Source: a bacterium
GTDB taxonomy: Bacteria > UBP13 > UBA5359
Length of the DNA: 19,903 nt
Direction: 5' to 3'
Assembly (NCBI GenBank): GCA_028685295.1
Contig: JAQUEL010000033.1
Location: forward strand, 1-19,903
Numbering within the stretch: the stretch's first letter is position 1; each line of letters opens with the position of its first letter. The translations under genes and the position numbers were made by a program. The notes under the pieces were generated by a model. That model saw nothing but the letters and a program-made list of their open reading frames with translations. It had not been told where the DNA came from and ran no database searches. Shown here piece by piece: positions 1 through 8,022 of this stretch.

Positions 1-282
1 CGCGGCATTCTGGCAGGCAAGCCCGGTGGGACGGTATACGCCGAGGCTCTGGCAGAGAGCGGCAAGAGCTACATTATCTATTTATGGGGTAATGTAAGCG
101 GAGGTAACCTGACGGTGAACCTGCCGGCGGGAACTTATGATGCCAGATGGATAAACCCCTCCAATGGCCAGACGGTGAAGACGCAGACGGTGAACGGCAG
201 CAGTGCTGCTGCCATAGCCGCACCTGCCTTCTCCGAGGATGTGGCCCTGTTATTATGCTTTTCAAGTGTGGTCCGACGTTAA
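1..282 (+). CDS. C-terminal end of a secreted glycoside-hydrolase-like protein (partial, 5' truncated)
   Basis: The frame is open from the first base of the window to a TAA at 280-282 and gives 93 residues. The fragment is rich in Gly, Thr, Val and Ala. It contains an alternating-hydrophobic stretch ending in Tyr-Leu-Trp-Gly, then a Leu-Pro-Ala-Gly-Thr-Tyr turn, then an Ala-Arg-Trp-Ile-Asn-Pro-Ser-Asn-Gly motif. That last motif resembles the small beta-sandwich domain at the C-terminus of secreted glycoside hydrolases, such as the 'putative collagen-binding domain of a collagenase' family (PF12904), where a Trp-x-Asn/Asp-Pro-x-x-Gly motif recurs. The catalytic part, if any, lies off the left edge. 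About 70 bp separate it from the first glycosyltransferase, so it may belong to the same transcript. The domain assignment is from motif memory only and is moderately uncertain; the reading frame is certain. Confidence 0.7.
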   Translation, partial: RGILAGKPGGTVYAEALAESGKSYIIYLWGNVSGGNLTVNLPAGTYDARWINPSNGQTVKTQTVNGSSAAAIAAPAFSEDVALLLCFSSVVRR

Positions 283-352
283 GAAATAATGAATTATTAA
301 GCTGATACTCTTCAATCTACCGTTGGAGAGGGCGCACTATGGGGGATTAATG

Positions 353-1501
353 ATGAAAATACTTATGATAAGCGGAGTATATAAAGGCGATAAGAGTGGT
401 GTGGCCGATTACTGTGGACATCTTGTCGACCATTTACGCTTACAGGGGCTGGAGGTCAGTGTTGCGGCCCCAGCCGGAAAGGAGGCGTCGCCGCAAGACC
501 GGTCGGTTGAATTATATGGCTGGGGTGGAGCATCGTTATATCGCATTATGGCGGTAATCCAAGCCTCCAACCCGGACATTGTTCATCTGCAGTATCAGAC
601 CGACATCTATGAAGCTACTCTATTTCCGATGCGTTTGGCGCGTGAGGTGCGCAGAAGCGGCCGGCCTTTGGTCATAACCTTTCACGATACGCATGGGCCT
701 TTTCTTTTCCCCAGGGCGGGAAGGCTGCGCAAGCTGCCGCTGTGCAGGTTTATCCGTAACGCTTCCTCACTGATAGTCAGCAACGAAGGCGATTTGGCGG
801 AGTTGCGCCGCCTATCTTCAATACTTCCTGGAGCCGAAATAATCCCTGTAGGGCCGGGGATCATTCCGACAGATATGCCGGAGGATGAAGTTGCTTCTCT
901 ACGCAAGGAGATAGGTGCATCGGACGCGGCCCTGATAGGCCATTTCGGCTTTATCCATAAAGCCAAGGGGCTTGATATCCTGTTGCGTTCCTTTGCCCTG
1001 GCCTCACGGCAGATGGAGAATTGCCGGCTTATCATTATCGGCGGGCTGGACTGGAAAGGTGAATTGGCGGCTTACAAGAGGGAGTTGGAGGATTATGCCG
1101 GTAGGATAGGCATAAATGAGCGCCTGCTTTGGCTTCCCACTATGCCTAAGCGGGAGGCTTCGAGATATCTTCATATCTGCGATTTGATGGTTATGCCTTA
1201 TGAGGATGGTGCCAGCGGCAGGCGAAGCAGTCTGTTCACGGCGTTGGCACACGGTCTGCCGGTTATAACCACTTATGGCGACAATATGTTCGCCGGATTC
1301 TCTCATGGCGAAAATCTATGGCTGACTGATGGATCTTCCGAGGATATAGCTGCAGGCATAATAAAGCTTCTTAGTGATGCTTCCGCCAGAAGGAGGATAT
1401 CAGAAGGTGCACGGCGCTTATCCGGAGCACTCTCCTGGGAACGCATAGCATGTGAGCATGCCCACATATATCAGGCATTAGTGCGCTCTTTGGCATCATA
1501 A
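353..1501 (+). CDS. GT4-family glycosyltransferase, variant lacking a standard EX7E motif
   Basis: This 382-residue cytoplasmic GT-B enzyme probably transfers a sugar from a nucleotide donor to a lipid-linked glycan. It begins with the typical Met-Lys-Ile-Leu-Met-Ile-Ser Rossmann strand and has a Ser-Gly-Val-Ala-Asp-Tyr motif near residue 20. The C-terminal domain opens with His-Phe-Gly-Phe-Ile followed by Lys-Ala-Lys-Gly (about residues 198-208). The donor-site region around residue 284 reads Tyr-Glu-Asp-Gly-Ala-Ser-Gly-Arg-Arg, then Ala-Leu-Ala-His-Gly-Leu-Pro-Val-Ile. This matches a known GT4 subgroup that has an Arg/Ser-rich loop and Ala-His-Gly in place of the usual Glu-x7-Glu. A GGGGGA ribosome site at 341-346 fits ATG 353; ATG 350 and a distant TTG at 323 are alternatives. 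It opens the polysaccharide cluster. Family is confident; substrate unknown. Confidence 0.9.
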   Translation: MKILMISGVYKGDKSGVADYCGHLVDHLRLQGLEVSVAAPAGKEASPQDRSVELYGWGGASLYRIMAVIQASNPDIVHLQYQTDIYEATLFPMRLAREVRRSGRPLVITFHDTHGPFLFPRAGRLRKLPLCRFIRNASSLIVSNEGDLAELRRLSSILPGAEIIPVGPGIIPTDMPEDEVASLRKEIGASDAALIGHFGFIHKAKGLDILLRSFALASRQMENCRLIIIGGLDWKGELAAYKRELEDYAGRIGINERLLWLPTMPKREASRYLHICDLMVMPYEDGASGRRSSLFTALAHGLPVITTYGDNMFAGFSHGENLWLTDGSSEDIAAGIIKLLSDASARRRISEGARRLSGALSWERIACEHAHIYQALVRSLAS

Positions 1502-1561
1502 TTGTATTGCTAAGCCTGAGAAGAGAAGAATACCGAACTTAAGCTCCTGCCTGAGCAGTGC

Positions 1562-1566
1562 GGAGG
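1562..1566 (+). promoter_or_regulatory. Ribosome binding site deciding the GT39-like start
   Basis: GGAGG lies 9 nt upstream of ATG 1576. The upstream in-frame GTG at 1558 would put this site inside the coding region, so 1576 is preferred. Confidence 0.7.
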
Positions 1567-1575
1567 ATACATCTT

Positions 1576-3105
1576 ATGTCTTCATCAGCGAGATATACCT
1601 GTGCATTAATGCTGTTAACCTTTCTGGCTGCCATTATTCGTTTGTTAACAATGCAGAATGCCGGTATATGGTTTGATGAGGCTGTCAGTCTCTTGATAGC
1701 CAAAAATAACATTTATCATATTATTACCGGTTCTCCCGGTGTAAGTGTAAATCCGCCGTTATATTATATCCTTCTTCATCTGTGGAGTTGGATTGCCGGT
1801 GGTGAAATCGGAGCCCGTCTCCTATCGGTTTTCTTTGGATTGGCCGCCGTTATTATGGCCTATCTGCTGGCTTTAAGGCTCATGGGAGAGAGAATAGCTC
1901 TGCTGACGGCATTGATCTTTACGGTCTCTCCTTTTCAGGTCTATTATTCTCAAGAATTGCGTATGTATTCCCTGCTTACATTTCTATCTCTGGGGATTAT
2001 GCACAGCACCATAGGGGTATTGCAGAGAGATCGTATTATTGATTGGATCGGTCTGGTGCTTTTTTCTATCGCCGGCCTATATACACATTACTTCACCGCT
2101 CTGGTCATAGCAGTAAGCATAGGGCTGATAATTGTAAGCACATATCGGCAAAGGGCCATAATTATGAAAGCATTTATTGCTTGCATTATCATAGCTGCTC
2201 TGTTTGCGCCGTGGGTACCGAGCTTTATGAATAATACCGGCGAAGTATATACGGCTAAATCAACTGCCGCTACTGAAGTGCACACTAATATCTGTCCGGC
2301 CCTTTTTCTTCTTAGTACATTTAAGAGTTTCAGCATTGGCAATGAACAGACGATCTCCCTGGTCGATTATCCCAGAGCCTATTTTATTATAATTCCGGCC
2401 TGCCTGATCTTTATTCTTCTCTTTGTTCTGGGCATGACAGGTGGATTACAGAGGAAGAAAGCCATAAAAATGAGCATGTATATCTTTGTTCCGATTATCA
2501 TAACGATATTAATATCAAGTAAAATGATGGATGTTTATCTGAATCGCTACCTGATTATCTGTACCGGGCCGTTCTATTTGTTGGTATCTAGGGGTTTATC
2601 GCTGCTGACAGAACGCAGAAGGCTCTTTGCTTTTTTGATAATTTTTCTAGTAGGCCTCTCTCTGACAGCCAATTTTAACCGAAGTCTGAACCCGGATTAT
2701 CGCCGCGAGGAGTTTCGCCAGGCAGCCCTTTATGTGGCGCAGAATGCTTGCCCCGGTGATAGAGTATCGCATCCATCCATATTTACTCTTTATCCCTTTC
2801 TGGAATATAACGGTCAGAAGACGGATGAATATCTTTTTCTAGATAAGACTACCTCATCCAGAGTCTATGGGCTGATACCCTACAGAACGATAGTTCCAGC
2901 TGATCTGGCTTGGGGAAGAATTTGGTGGGTCATGCCTATTACTACCGGGCAAATTCAATCAAGAATGCCTTGGTATAACCTGACGCAGCAGGTCTATTCC
3001 AGTCCATTGAAGATGATTAAAAGCAAGGGTTTTGAGGAAGTGGAACGGCAGGATTTTAAAGGTATAAGGGTTATACTTTTACGGAAGCTGGAAGCCTGTC
3101 AGTAA
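1576..3105 (+). CDS. GT39/ArnT-like integral membrane glycosyltransferase
   Basis: A 509-residue polytopic membrane protein. The first membrane helix (about residues 8-25) is followed by an extracytoplasmic loop with Gly-Ile-Trp-Phe-Asp-Glu-Ala (Asp34-Glu35), the catalytic signature of the GT-C enzymes related to protein O-mannosyltransferases and ArnT (PF02366/PF13231). Also typical are Asn-Pro-Pro-Leu-Tyr-Tyr around residue 60, Gly-Ala-Arg-Leu-Leu-Ser, and Gln-Glu-Leu-Arg-Met-Tyr-Ser after the third helix. About ten to twelve hydrophobic segments follow, then a soluble C-terminal region of about 130 residues. Such enzymes take sugars from polyprenyl-phosphate-linked donors outside the cytoplasm, so it may decorate the polymer made by its neighbours. 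A 74-bp gap precedes it and the Wzy-like gene follows closely, consistent with one operon. Specificity cannot be read from sequence. Confidence 0.9.
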   Translation: MSSSARYTCALMLLTFLAAIIRLLTMQNAGIWFDEAVSLLIAKNNIYHIITGSPGVSVNPPLYYILLHLWSWIAGGEIGARLLSVFFGLAAVIMAYLLALRLMGERIALLTALIFTVSPFQVYYSQELRMYSLLTFLSLGIMHSTIGVLQRDRIIDWIGLVLFSIAGLYTHYFTALVIAVSIGLIIVSTYRQRAIIMKAFIACIIIAALFAPWVPSFMNNTGEVYTAKSTAATEVHTNICPALFLLSTFKSFSIGNEQTISLVDYPRAYFIIIPACLIFILLFVLGMTGGLQRKKAIKMSMYIFVPIIITILISSKMMDVYLNRYLIICTGPFYLLVSRGLSLLTERRRLFAFLIIFLVGLSLTANFNRSLNPDYRREEFRQAALYVAQNACPGDRVSHPSIFTLYPFLEYNGQKTDEYLFLDKTTSSRVYGLIPYRTIVPADLAWGRIWWVMPITTGQIQSRMPWYNLTQQVYSSPLKMIKSKGFEEVERQDFKGIRVILLRKLEACQ

Positions 3106-3128
3106 TCGGCAACCATGCTTACAGGACC

Positions 3129-3134
3129 AGGAGG
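3129..3134 (+). promoter_or_regulatory. Ribosome binding site deciding the Wzy/WaaL-like start
   Basis: AGGAGG lies 7 nt upstream of ATG 3142. It falls inside the longer frame beginning at ATG 3115, which has no comparable site, so 3142 is the preferred start. Confidence 0.75.
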
Positions 3135-3141
3135 AAAGATT

Positions 3142-4614
3142 ATGGCATCTCTTACCGGCATACTTGGCGGAGGACCTGACAGAATATGGAAAAGCCGGGC
3201 ATTGCTTTCGTCCGGATTGGCCATAGCAGCTATCTCTTCATCTGTGACGGCATTGGCCGGCATCAGGTCTGCGATAATGGCCTTCGTTATTCTGACCGGG
3301 CTGCTACTACTCTTTTACGGATCCCTGTTCAGGCCCTGGGGCGTGATTGCCTTTACCTTCATCTTTGCATCTTTTGAGGGGTTCATCAAGCACAAGCTGG
3401 GCTATGCTCTGCTGACCTATGTCTTCAAAGATTTTCTCATGATATTACTGATATCCGCCTGGCTGCTGAAGGCACTGGCGGGAAGACATGGAGAATATCG
3501 GCGGACGGTGCTGGATATACCGCTTGTACTCTTTACCGCTGTTTGTCTGATTCAAATCTTTAATCCTAACTTTGAAAATTGGGTGATCAGCATTGCCGGC
3601 ATTAAGGTGCATCTGATTTATATGCCTCTCTATTACATGGGCTATTATCTATTGCAGGATCGTCCCTGCTTGATCAGGCTGATCCATCTCTTTTCCATAC
3701 TGGCGGTTATTATGGGCGCTTACGGCATTGTCCAATATCTTCAGGGACCGGAAGCCGTTAGTAGTTTAGGCTCTTCTTTTGCCGAAATCGTACGTAAAGA
3801 TACCTGGTGGGCCGGCTCCAGGCATTACTTTCGCCCCATGTCTTTTGCCGCCACCGGAGGTCTGGCCAGCTCTTTCAATATGATAGGATTTCCCTTTGTA
3901 GCTTTATCGGCCATTTTCAGCCGGCATATATGGGGGAAAGTGCTCGGAGCCGTATCTCTATTGATATTGATGGTAGCGCTGGTGCTGACCGGTGTGCGTA
4001 GTTCGCTGCTCTCTCTTATGGCGACCGGCCTCCTGATAAGTATTATTTTCAGCCGTAGGATGCTTGTTCCGCTGGTGCTGGTTATTCTTATCGGTCTGGC
4101 AATCAGTATAAACCTGGGAGAGGGGCAAATAGAACACCGTATGGCCTCTATGAGTAATCCTTATAAAAGCTTTATGACCAACCGTATGCGTTTTATTACC
4201 GTTGTTCCCGAGCTGGTTTCCAATTATCCGGCAGGAATAGGCCTGGCCAGGACGGGAGCTGCAGCCGGGGCGTTATCTAAATTCTATCCGGAGTATGAGA
4301 GAATGACCATAGATAATTATCTTACTTCGATGGTCTTTGAGACATCTTTATTAGGAGCCTTTTTTATTCTGCTTATATTCCTTATCATTCTGTATCAGGG
4401 AGCCGTCATTATCAGAGGTTCTTCCGGGGAATTCAGGATGGTGGCCATAGCTCTTTATGCAGTGCCTTTATTAATCTTTATTGCCGGTTTCTCAGGTCCC
4501 ACGCTGACGATAGCGCCGCATAACATATATTTTTGGTTATCGGTCGGTTTATTATTGAAATTGCCGGAGATTTATGCTTCACCAGGCAAGAGAACGTCTG
4601 GCGAAGCGGGCTGA
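3142..4614 (+). CDS. O-antigen ligase/polymerase-like membrane protein (Wzy/WaaL superfamily)
   Basis: A 490-residue inner-membrane protein with about eleven to twelve hydrophobic helices. The main family marker is in the second half (PF04932, Wzy_C): a helix ending in Leu-Thr-Gly-Val-Arg-Ser-Ser, two further helices, then a large outer loop of about 100 residues containing Asn-Arg-Met-Arg-Phe, Tyr-Pro-Ala-Gly-Ile-Gly and Ile-Asp-Asn-Tyr-Leu, followed by a helix starting near Phe-Glu-Thr-Ser-Leu-Leu-Gly. The Arg in the helix and the Asn-Arg/Asp-Asn-Tyr loop motifs are the usual signature. The role is polymerising lipid-linked repeat units or transferring the finished glycan. In a cluster with an initiating transferase and many GTs, polymerase is the better guess, but ligase cannot be excluded. 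It sits between the GT39-like gene and a run of GT4 genes. Confidence 0.88.
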   Translation: MASLTGILGGGPDRIWKSRALLSSGLAIAAISSSVTALAGIRSAIMAFVILTGLLLLFYGSLFRPWGVIAFTFIFASFEGFIKHKLGYALLTYVFKDFLMILLISAWLLKALAGRHGEYRRTVLDIPLVLFTAVCLIQIFNPNFENWVISIAGIKVHLIYMPLYYMGYYLLQDRPCLIRLIHLFSILAVIMGAYGIVQYLQGPEAVSSLGSSFAEIVRKDTWWAGSRHYFRPMSFAATGGLASSFNMIGFPFVALSAIFSRHIWGKVLGAVSLLILMVALVLTGVRSSLLSLMATGLLISIIFSRRMLVPLVLVILIGLAISINLGEGQIEHRMASMSNPYKSFMTNRMRFITVVPELVSNYPAGIGLARTGAAAGALSKFYPEYERMTIDNYLTSMVFETSLLGAFFILLIFLIILYQGAVIIRGSSGEFRMVAIALYAVPLLIFIAGFSGPTLTIAPHNIYFWLSVGLLLKLPEIYASPGKRTSGEAG

Positions 4615-4635
4615 CAGTAAGGAGGAAAGCCTGAA

Positions 4636-5775
4636 ATGAAAGTCTTGATGATAAGCCATGCTGGAGTTATAGATGAAAACCGGCGCAGGCTCTACGCCAT
4701 GCTGGAACTTTATCCGGATCTGGATATGGCCTTGCTGACTCCCGCATTCTGGCGGGAGAGGGATCTGAGGCGTATTTATGAAGCCGGAAATGCCCATAAT
4801 CGTTTGAACCTGATAAAGGGGGAATTATATAATAACGGCGATATCAACATGCATTGGTACCGCAGAGGGCTGCGGGAGGCTTTGGATGATTTCAAGCCCG
4901 ACATATTGCATATCGATGAAGAACCTTATAGCCTGGCTGCCTTTCAGGCTGTAAGGGTGACATCCGGAAGGGATGTAAAGATCATTGCCTTCAGCTTTCA
5001 AAATATCTTCAAGAGATATCCATGGCCGTTTCGGTCTATGGAGAGCTGTGTACTTGAAAGAGCCGATTACGCCATTACCGGCAACGCTGATGCTATCAGC
5101 GTTCTGAGAAGAAAAGGTTATACCGGTCCTGCTCGGGTGGTGCCTCCGGGCGTGGATACCGGCATCTACAGAGAGCAAAGGAAAACAGAGGTATCACAAA
5201 GTGAGAGAACGATAGGCTATATGGGACGATTTATTCCCGGCAAGGGACTTTATATTTTACTAAAAGCTATGACTGAAATTGATAGCGATATACGGCTTCG
5301 CCTTATAGGCAACGGATCTGAGGAGGAAGGACTGAAGCAGGCTGCCAGAGAGCTGGGTCTTGAAGATAGAGTAAGCTTCCATGACCTTTTGCCTCATCAT
5401 GAGGTGCCGAGGCAGATGGTGCAGTTGGATGCCTTTGTGCTTCCCTCTTTGACCATGCCCAACTGGAAAGAGCAGTTCGGCCGGGTACTGGTAGAGGCCA
5501 TGGCCGGGGGTGTGGTGCCCATTGGCTCTTCTTCCGGAGAGATACCCAATGTCATAGGCTCGGCCGGATTGATTTTTCAGGAAGGGGACCATCATGATTT
5601 GGCGGCCAGAATAAGAGAGCTTTTCTCCGATGACACGCTTCGGGCGAAGCTGGCCGCTAAGGGGCGTCGCCGGGCTGAAGAGATCTTTTCCTGGAAAAGC
5701 GTCGCTGCCGGTACATATGCTGTTTATTCTGAAGTGCTGGGAGAGGGTAATTCAGATGCCGGATATAATTGCTAA
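4636..5775 (+). CDS. GT4-family glycosyltransferase
   Basis: A 379-residue GT-B glycosyltransferase. The N-terminal Rossmann domain starts Met-Lys-Val-Leu-Met-Ile-Ser-His and includes Asp-Ile-Leu-His-Ile-Asp-Glu-Glu near residue 95. The C-terminal donor domain begins with Ile-Gly-Tyr-Met-Gly-Arg-Phe followed by Pro-Gly-Lys-Gly near residues 193-203. The donor-binding EX7E motif is intact (Glu279 and Glu287, in Glu-Gln-Phe-Gly-Arg-Val-Leu-Val-Glu), followed by Ala-Met-Ala-Gly-Gly and Ser-Ser-Ser-Gly-Glu-Ile-Pro. An AAGGAGG site at 4619-4625 precedes the ATG. It starts a run of four genes that overlap or abut, which suggests translational coupling and fixed stoichiometry. Its 3' end overlaps the next gene by 20 nt. 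Donor and acceptor are unknown. Confidence 0.92.
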   Translation: MKVLMISHAGVIDENRRRLYAMLELYPDLDMALLTPAFWRERDLRRIYEAGNAHNRLNLIKGELYNNGDINMHWYRRGLREALDDFKPDILHIDEEPYSLAAFQAVRVTSGRDVKIIAFSFQNIFKRYPWPFRSMESCVLERADYAITGNADAISVLRRKGYTGPARVVPPGVDTGIYREQRKTEVSQSERTIGYMGRFIPGKGLYILLKAMTEIDSDIRLRLIGNGSEEEGLKQAARELGLEDRVSFHDLLPHHEVPRQMVQLDAFVLPSLTMPNWKEQFGRVLVEAMAGGVVPIGSSSGEIPNVIGSAGLIFQEGDHHDLAARIRELFSDDTLRAKLAAKGRRRAEEIFSWKSVAAGTYAVYSEVLGEGNSDAGYNC

Positions 5776-6829
5776 GAGTAACGGTTGTTTTCGTATAGCC
5801 ATGCTTCATGTTGACTTGCCGTCTACTTCAAAAGGCGGCGTAGCCTGGCAGGTTCATTATCTATCTAATGCTTTGGTGTGTCGCGGACATGAAGTGACGA
5901 TTTTCGGGCTTGATGATCCACCAGCCGAGGCGTTATACGAGGTGCGTAAAATACCGATGCCGGAGCGAATATATCGTAACCGCTTGCTCAGGCTTTATCT
6001 CTTCTCTCTTTTCGCAGCCAGGCAGGATTATGCCGGCTATCATTTGATTCATGCGCATGGAGATAATCACTTCTTCTTTTGCAGAACGATACCGTTATTG
6101 CGCACCTTTAACGGCACATCACTCAATGAAGCATTGACCAGTACATCATTAAAACGTGCTCTAATTCAGCTTAGCCTTTATCCGTTGGAAATACTCTCTG
6201 TGATGACCTCTGATAGGGCTATAGGCATCTCCAGAGCTACAAACCGCTATCTGCCTTTCGTCAGAGAGGTAATTCCCTGCGGCGTCGATCAGGCACTCTT
6301 TTATCCGGGAAAAAAGAGCAAGCAGCCGTCGATACTCTTCGTGGGGACCTTGCAAGGCAGGAAGAGAGGCGAACTCCTGGTGGAGCTCTTTAACAGCCGG
6401 ATCAGGCCTGCTCTTCCTCAGGCGGAACTCTGGATGGTGTGTGATGAAGAAGTGGCCGGAGAGGGCATAAAATGGCATGGAAGGGTATCCAGCCAGTTAC
6501 TGGCTGGGCTTTATCGTTCAGCCTGGGTTTTCTGTCTTCCCAGCCGCTATGAAGGGTTTGGAGTGCCCTATATCGAGGCTATGGCTTCCGGAACTCCGGC
6601 AGTGGCCACAGCCAATCCCGGCGCCCGTGAGGTGCTGGGACAGAGGTGGGGCCTGATAAGTCGGGATGCGGAACTGGGAGAAATACTGGCAAACCTGCTT
6701 ACGAACAGGGCGAAGCGCGAACGATTGATTCGCCTGGGATTGAAGCGAGCCTCTTTCTACTCCTGGGATAGAACGGCCGAGCGATATGAGCGTATATATG
6801 CTCAGATGGTTAAGGGTGAAAGATATTGA
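5756..6829 (+). CDS. GT4-family glycosyltransferase
   Basis: A 357-residue GT-B enzyme. The frame is open upstream to 5630, but that extension overlaps the previous gene and reads as low-complexity basic sequence. ATG 5756 has a GAGAGGG ribosome site at 5741-5747 with 8-nt spacing, so it is preferred. Motifs include Lys-Gly-Gly-Val-Ala-Trp-Gln-Val-His near the N-terminus (glycine-rich acceptor loop), Ile-Leu-Phe-Val-Gly-Thr-Leu opening the donor domain, and an intact EX7E (Glu266 and Glu274 in Glu-Gly-Phe-Gly-Val-Pro-Tyr-Ile-Glu), followed by Ala-Met-Ala-Ser-Gly-Thr-Pro. It overlaps the upstream gene by 20 nt and the downstream gene by 4 nt. It is an internal member of the GT array; sugar specificity is unknown. 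Confidence 0.92.
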   Translation: MPDIIAKSNGCFRIAMLHVDLPSTSKGGVAWQVHYLSNALVCRGHEVTIFGLDDPPAEALYEVRKIPMPERIYRNRLLRLYLFSLFAARQDYAGYHLIHAHGDNHFFFCRTIPLLRTFNGTSLNEALTSTSLKRALIQLSLYPLEILSVMTSDRAIGISRATNRYLPFVREVIPCGVDQALFYPGKKSKQPSILFVGTLQGRKRGELLVELFNSRIRPALPQAELWMVCDEEVAGEGIKWHGRVSSQLLAGLYRSAWVFCLPSRYEGFGVPYIEAMASGTPAVATANPGAREVLGQRWGLISRDAELGEILANLLTNRAKRERLIRLGLKRASFYSWDRTAERYERIYAQMVKGERY

Positions 6830-8022
6830 AGACCATACTTTTTCTTGATCATGTCGGTGTGCTAGGCGGTGGTGAAGTAGTATTGCTCAACCTTATCCGC
6901 GGTTTGGATAAGGCTCGTTATCACCCGGTAATAGCTCTTCCTCCAGGTCTGCCGGCAGAGCAGGCTGCAGCTGCCGGGGCTGATATAGTAGAGTTTGATC
7001 TGCCGGGCTTCTTTGGCCTGCATAAAGATGAAGGCGGCTTTATCAGCCTGGCAAAAGCCGGCAGGGATTATCTGTTGGCCTTGAATTTTCTCAGGCGAAT
7101 ATTATCCCGGGTAAAGCCGGATATATTGCATACCAACTCCAACAAGGCACACCTTCTCAGCCGGGCTGCCGTATCTTATGGCATTCCTGTCATATGGCAT
7201 ATGCATGATCTGCTCTTGCCCGAGTTCTTTAGCCGGCAGCAGATAAAGCTGTTGCTTTACAATGCCCGTCGTTATGCATCACGCATTATTGCCGTTTCTC
7301 AGACAGTAAGCAAAGCTCTAATAGCAGAGGGCCTTTCGGCAGAGCATATACGCGTAATTTATAACGGGTGTGCTGCAGGTGAAAAAAACGATATGGTCTC
7401 GAATGCGCCGGTAGCCTTTACGCAAAGCGAACGGTTCAATCATATTGTCGGCATGGTGGGGCGAATATCTCCGTGGAAGGGACAGCATATCTTTCTGGCG
7501 GCCGCTTCACGTTTAAAGAGAAAGGATATTCTCTTCCCCGTTATCGGAGGTGTTCTATTCGGTGAAGATGACTATCATCGCAGGATAAAGGAGATGGCAT
7601 TAGATTCAGGGCTGAATGAGCAGGTTCTGTTTACAGGTTATCTTCCTGATACAGCGCTCGTTTATAGCTCTCTCGATATCTCTGTGCATGCTTCAGTGTT
7701 GCCTGAGCCGTTCGGTCTGGTGGTGGCCGAGAGCATGCTGGCAGGGTGTCCGGTGATCGCTTCTGATTCAGGTGGCCCTTCCGAGATGATAAATGACGGA
7801 GTGGATGGTCTGCTTTTCAGAACGGGTGACCCCGTATCTTTGGCTGAACGGATATCCTGGATGCTGAACCATCCTGATGAAGCCGGGGCTATCGGAGAGA
7901 ATGGGCGCCGGACGGCCTTGCGCCGCTTTACAGTCGATAGAATGGTAGCCGATATAGAAAGAGTATATGAAGAGGTGAGCTGCCTTGAGGATTATGATGC
8001 TGGGAGATGCCGTATATCCTGA
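6826..8022 (+). CDS. GT4-family glycosyltransferase (TTG start)
   Basis: A 398-residue GT-B enzyme. The start is a TTG that shares bases with the stop of the previous gene (TTGA overlap), preceded by AAGGG at 6811-6815. The encoded Met-Lys-Thr-Ile-Leu-Phe-Leu begins the expected first beta strand, which supports this start. A Gly-Gly-Gly-Glu-Val-Val acceptor loop lies near residue 14, Asp-Ile-Leu-His-Thr-Asn-Ser near residue 99, and Gly-Met-Val-Gly-Arg-Ile-Ser-Pro-Trp-Lys-Gly opens the donor domain. EX7E is intact (Glu294 and Glu302 in Glu-Pro-Phe-Gly-Leu-Val-Val-Ala-Glu), followed by Ser-Asp-Ser-Gly-Gly-Pro-Ser-Glu. The tight overlaps on both sides indicate translational coupling. It is a canonical GT4 enzyme of the cluster with unknown donor and acceptor. 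Confidence 0.92.
   Translation: MKTILFLDHVGVLGGGEVVLLNLIRGLDKARYHPVIALPPGLPAEQAAAAGADIVEFDLPGFFGLHKDEGGFISLAKAGRDYLLALNFLRRILSRVKPDILHTNSNKAHLLSRAAVSYGIPVIWHMHDLLLPEFFSRQQIKLLLYNARRYASRIIAVSQTVSKALIAEGLSAEHIRVIYNGCAAGEKNDMVSNAPVAFTQSERFNHIVGMVGRISPWKGQHIFLAAASRLKRKDILFPVIGGVLFGEDDYHRRIKEMALDSGLNEQVLFTGYLPDTALVYSSLDISVHASVLPEPFGLVVAESMLAGCPVIASDSGGPSEMINDGVDGLLFRTGDPVSLAERISWMLNHPDEAGAIGENGRRTALRRFTVDRMVADIERVYEEVSCLEDYDAGRCRIS

Noticed and set aside
283-349. AT-rich inverted repeat AATAAT/ATTATT after the first partial gene considered as a terminator
   Set aside because: It is pure AT with a two-base loop and no T-run, so it would not form a stable terminator.
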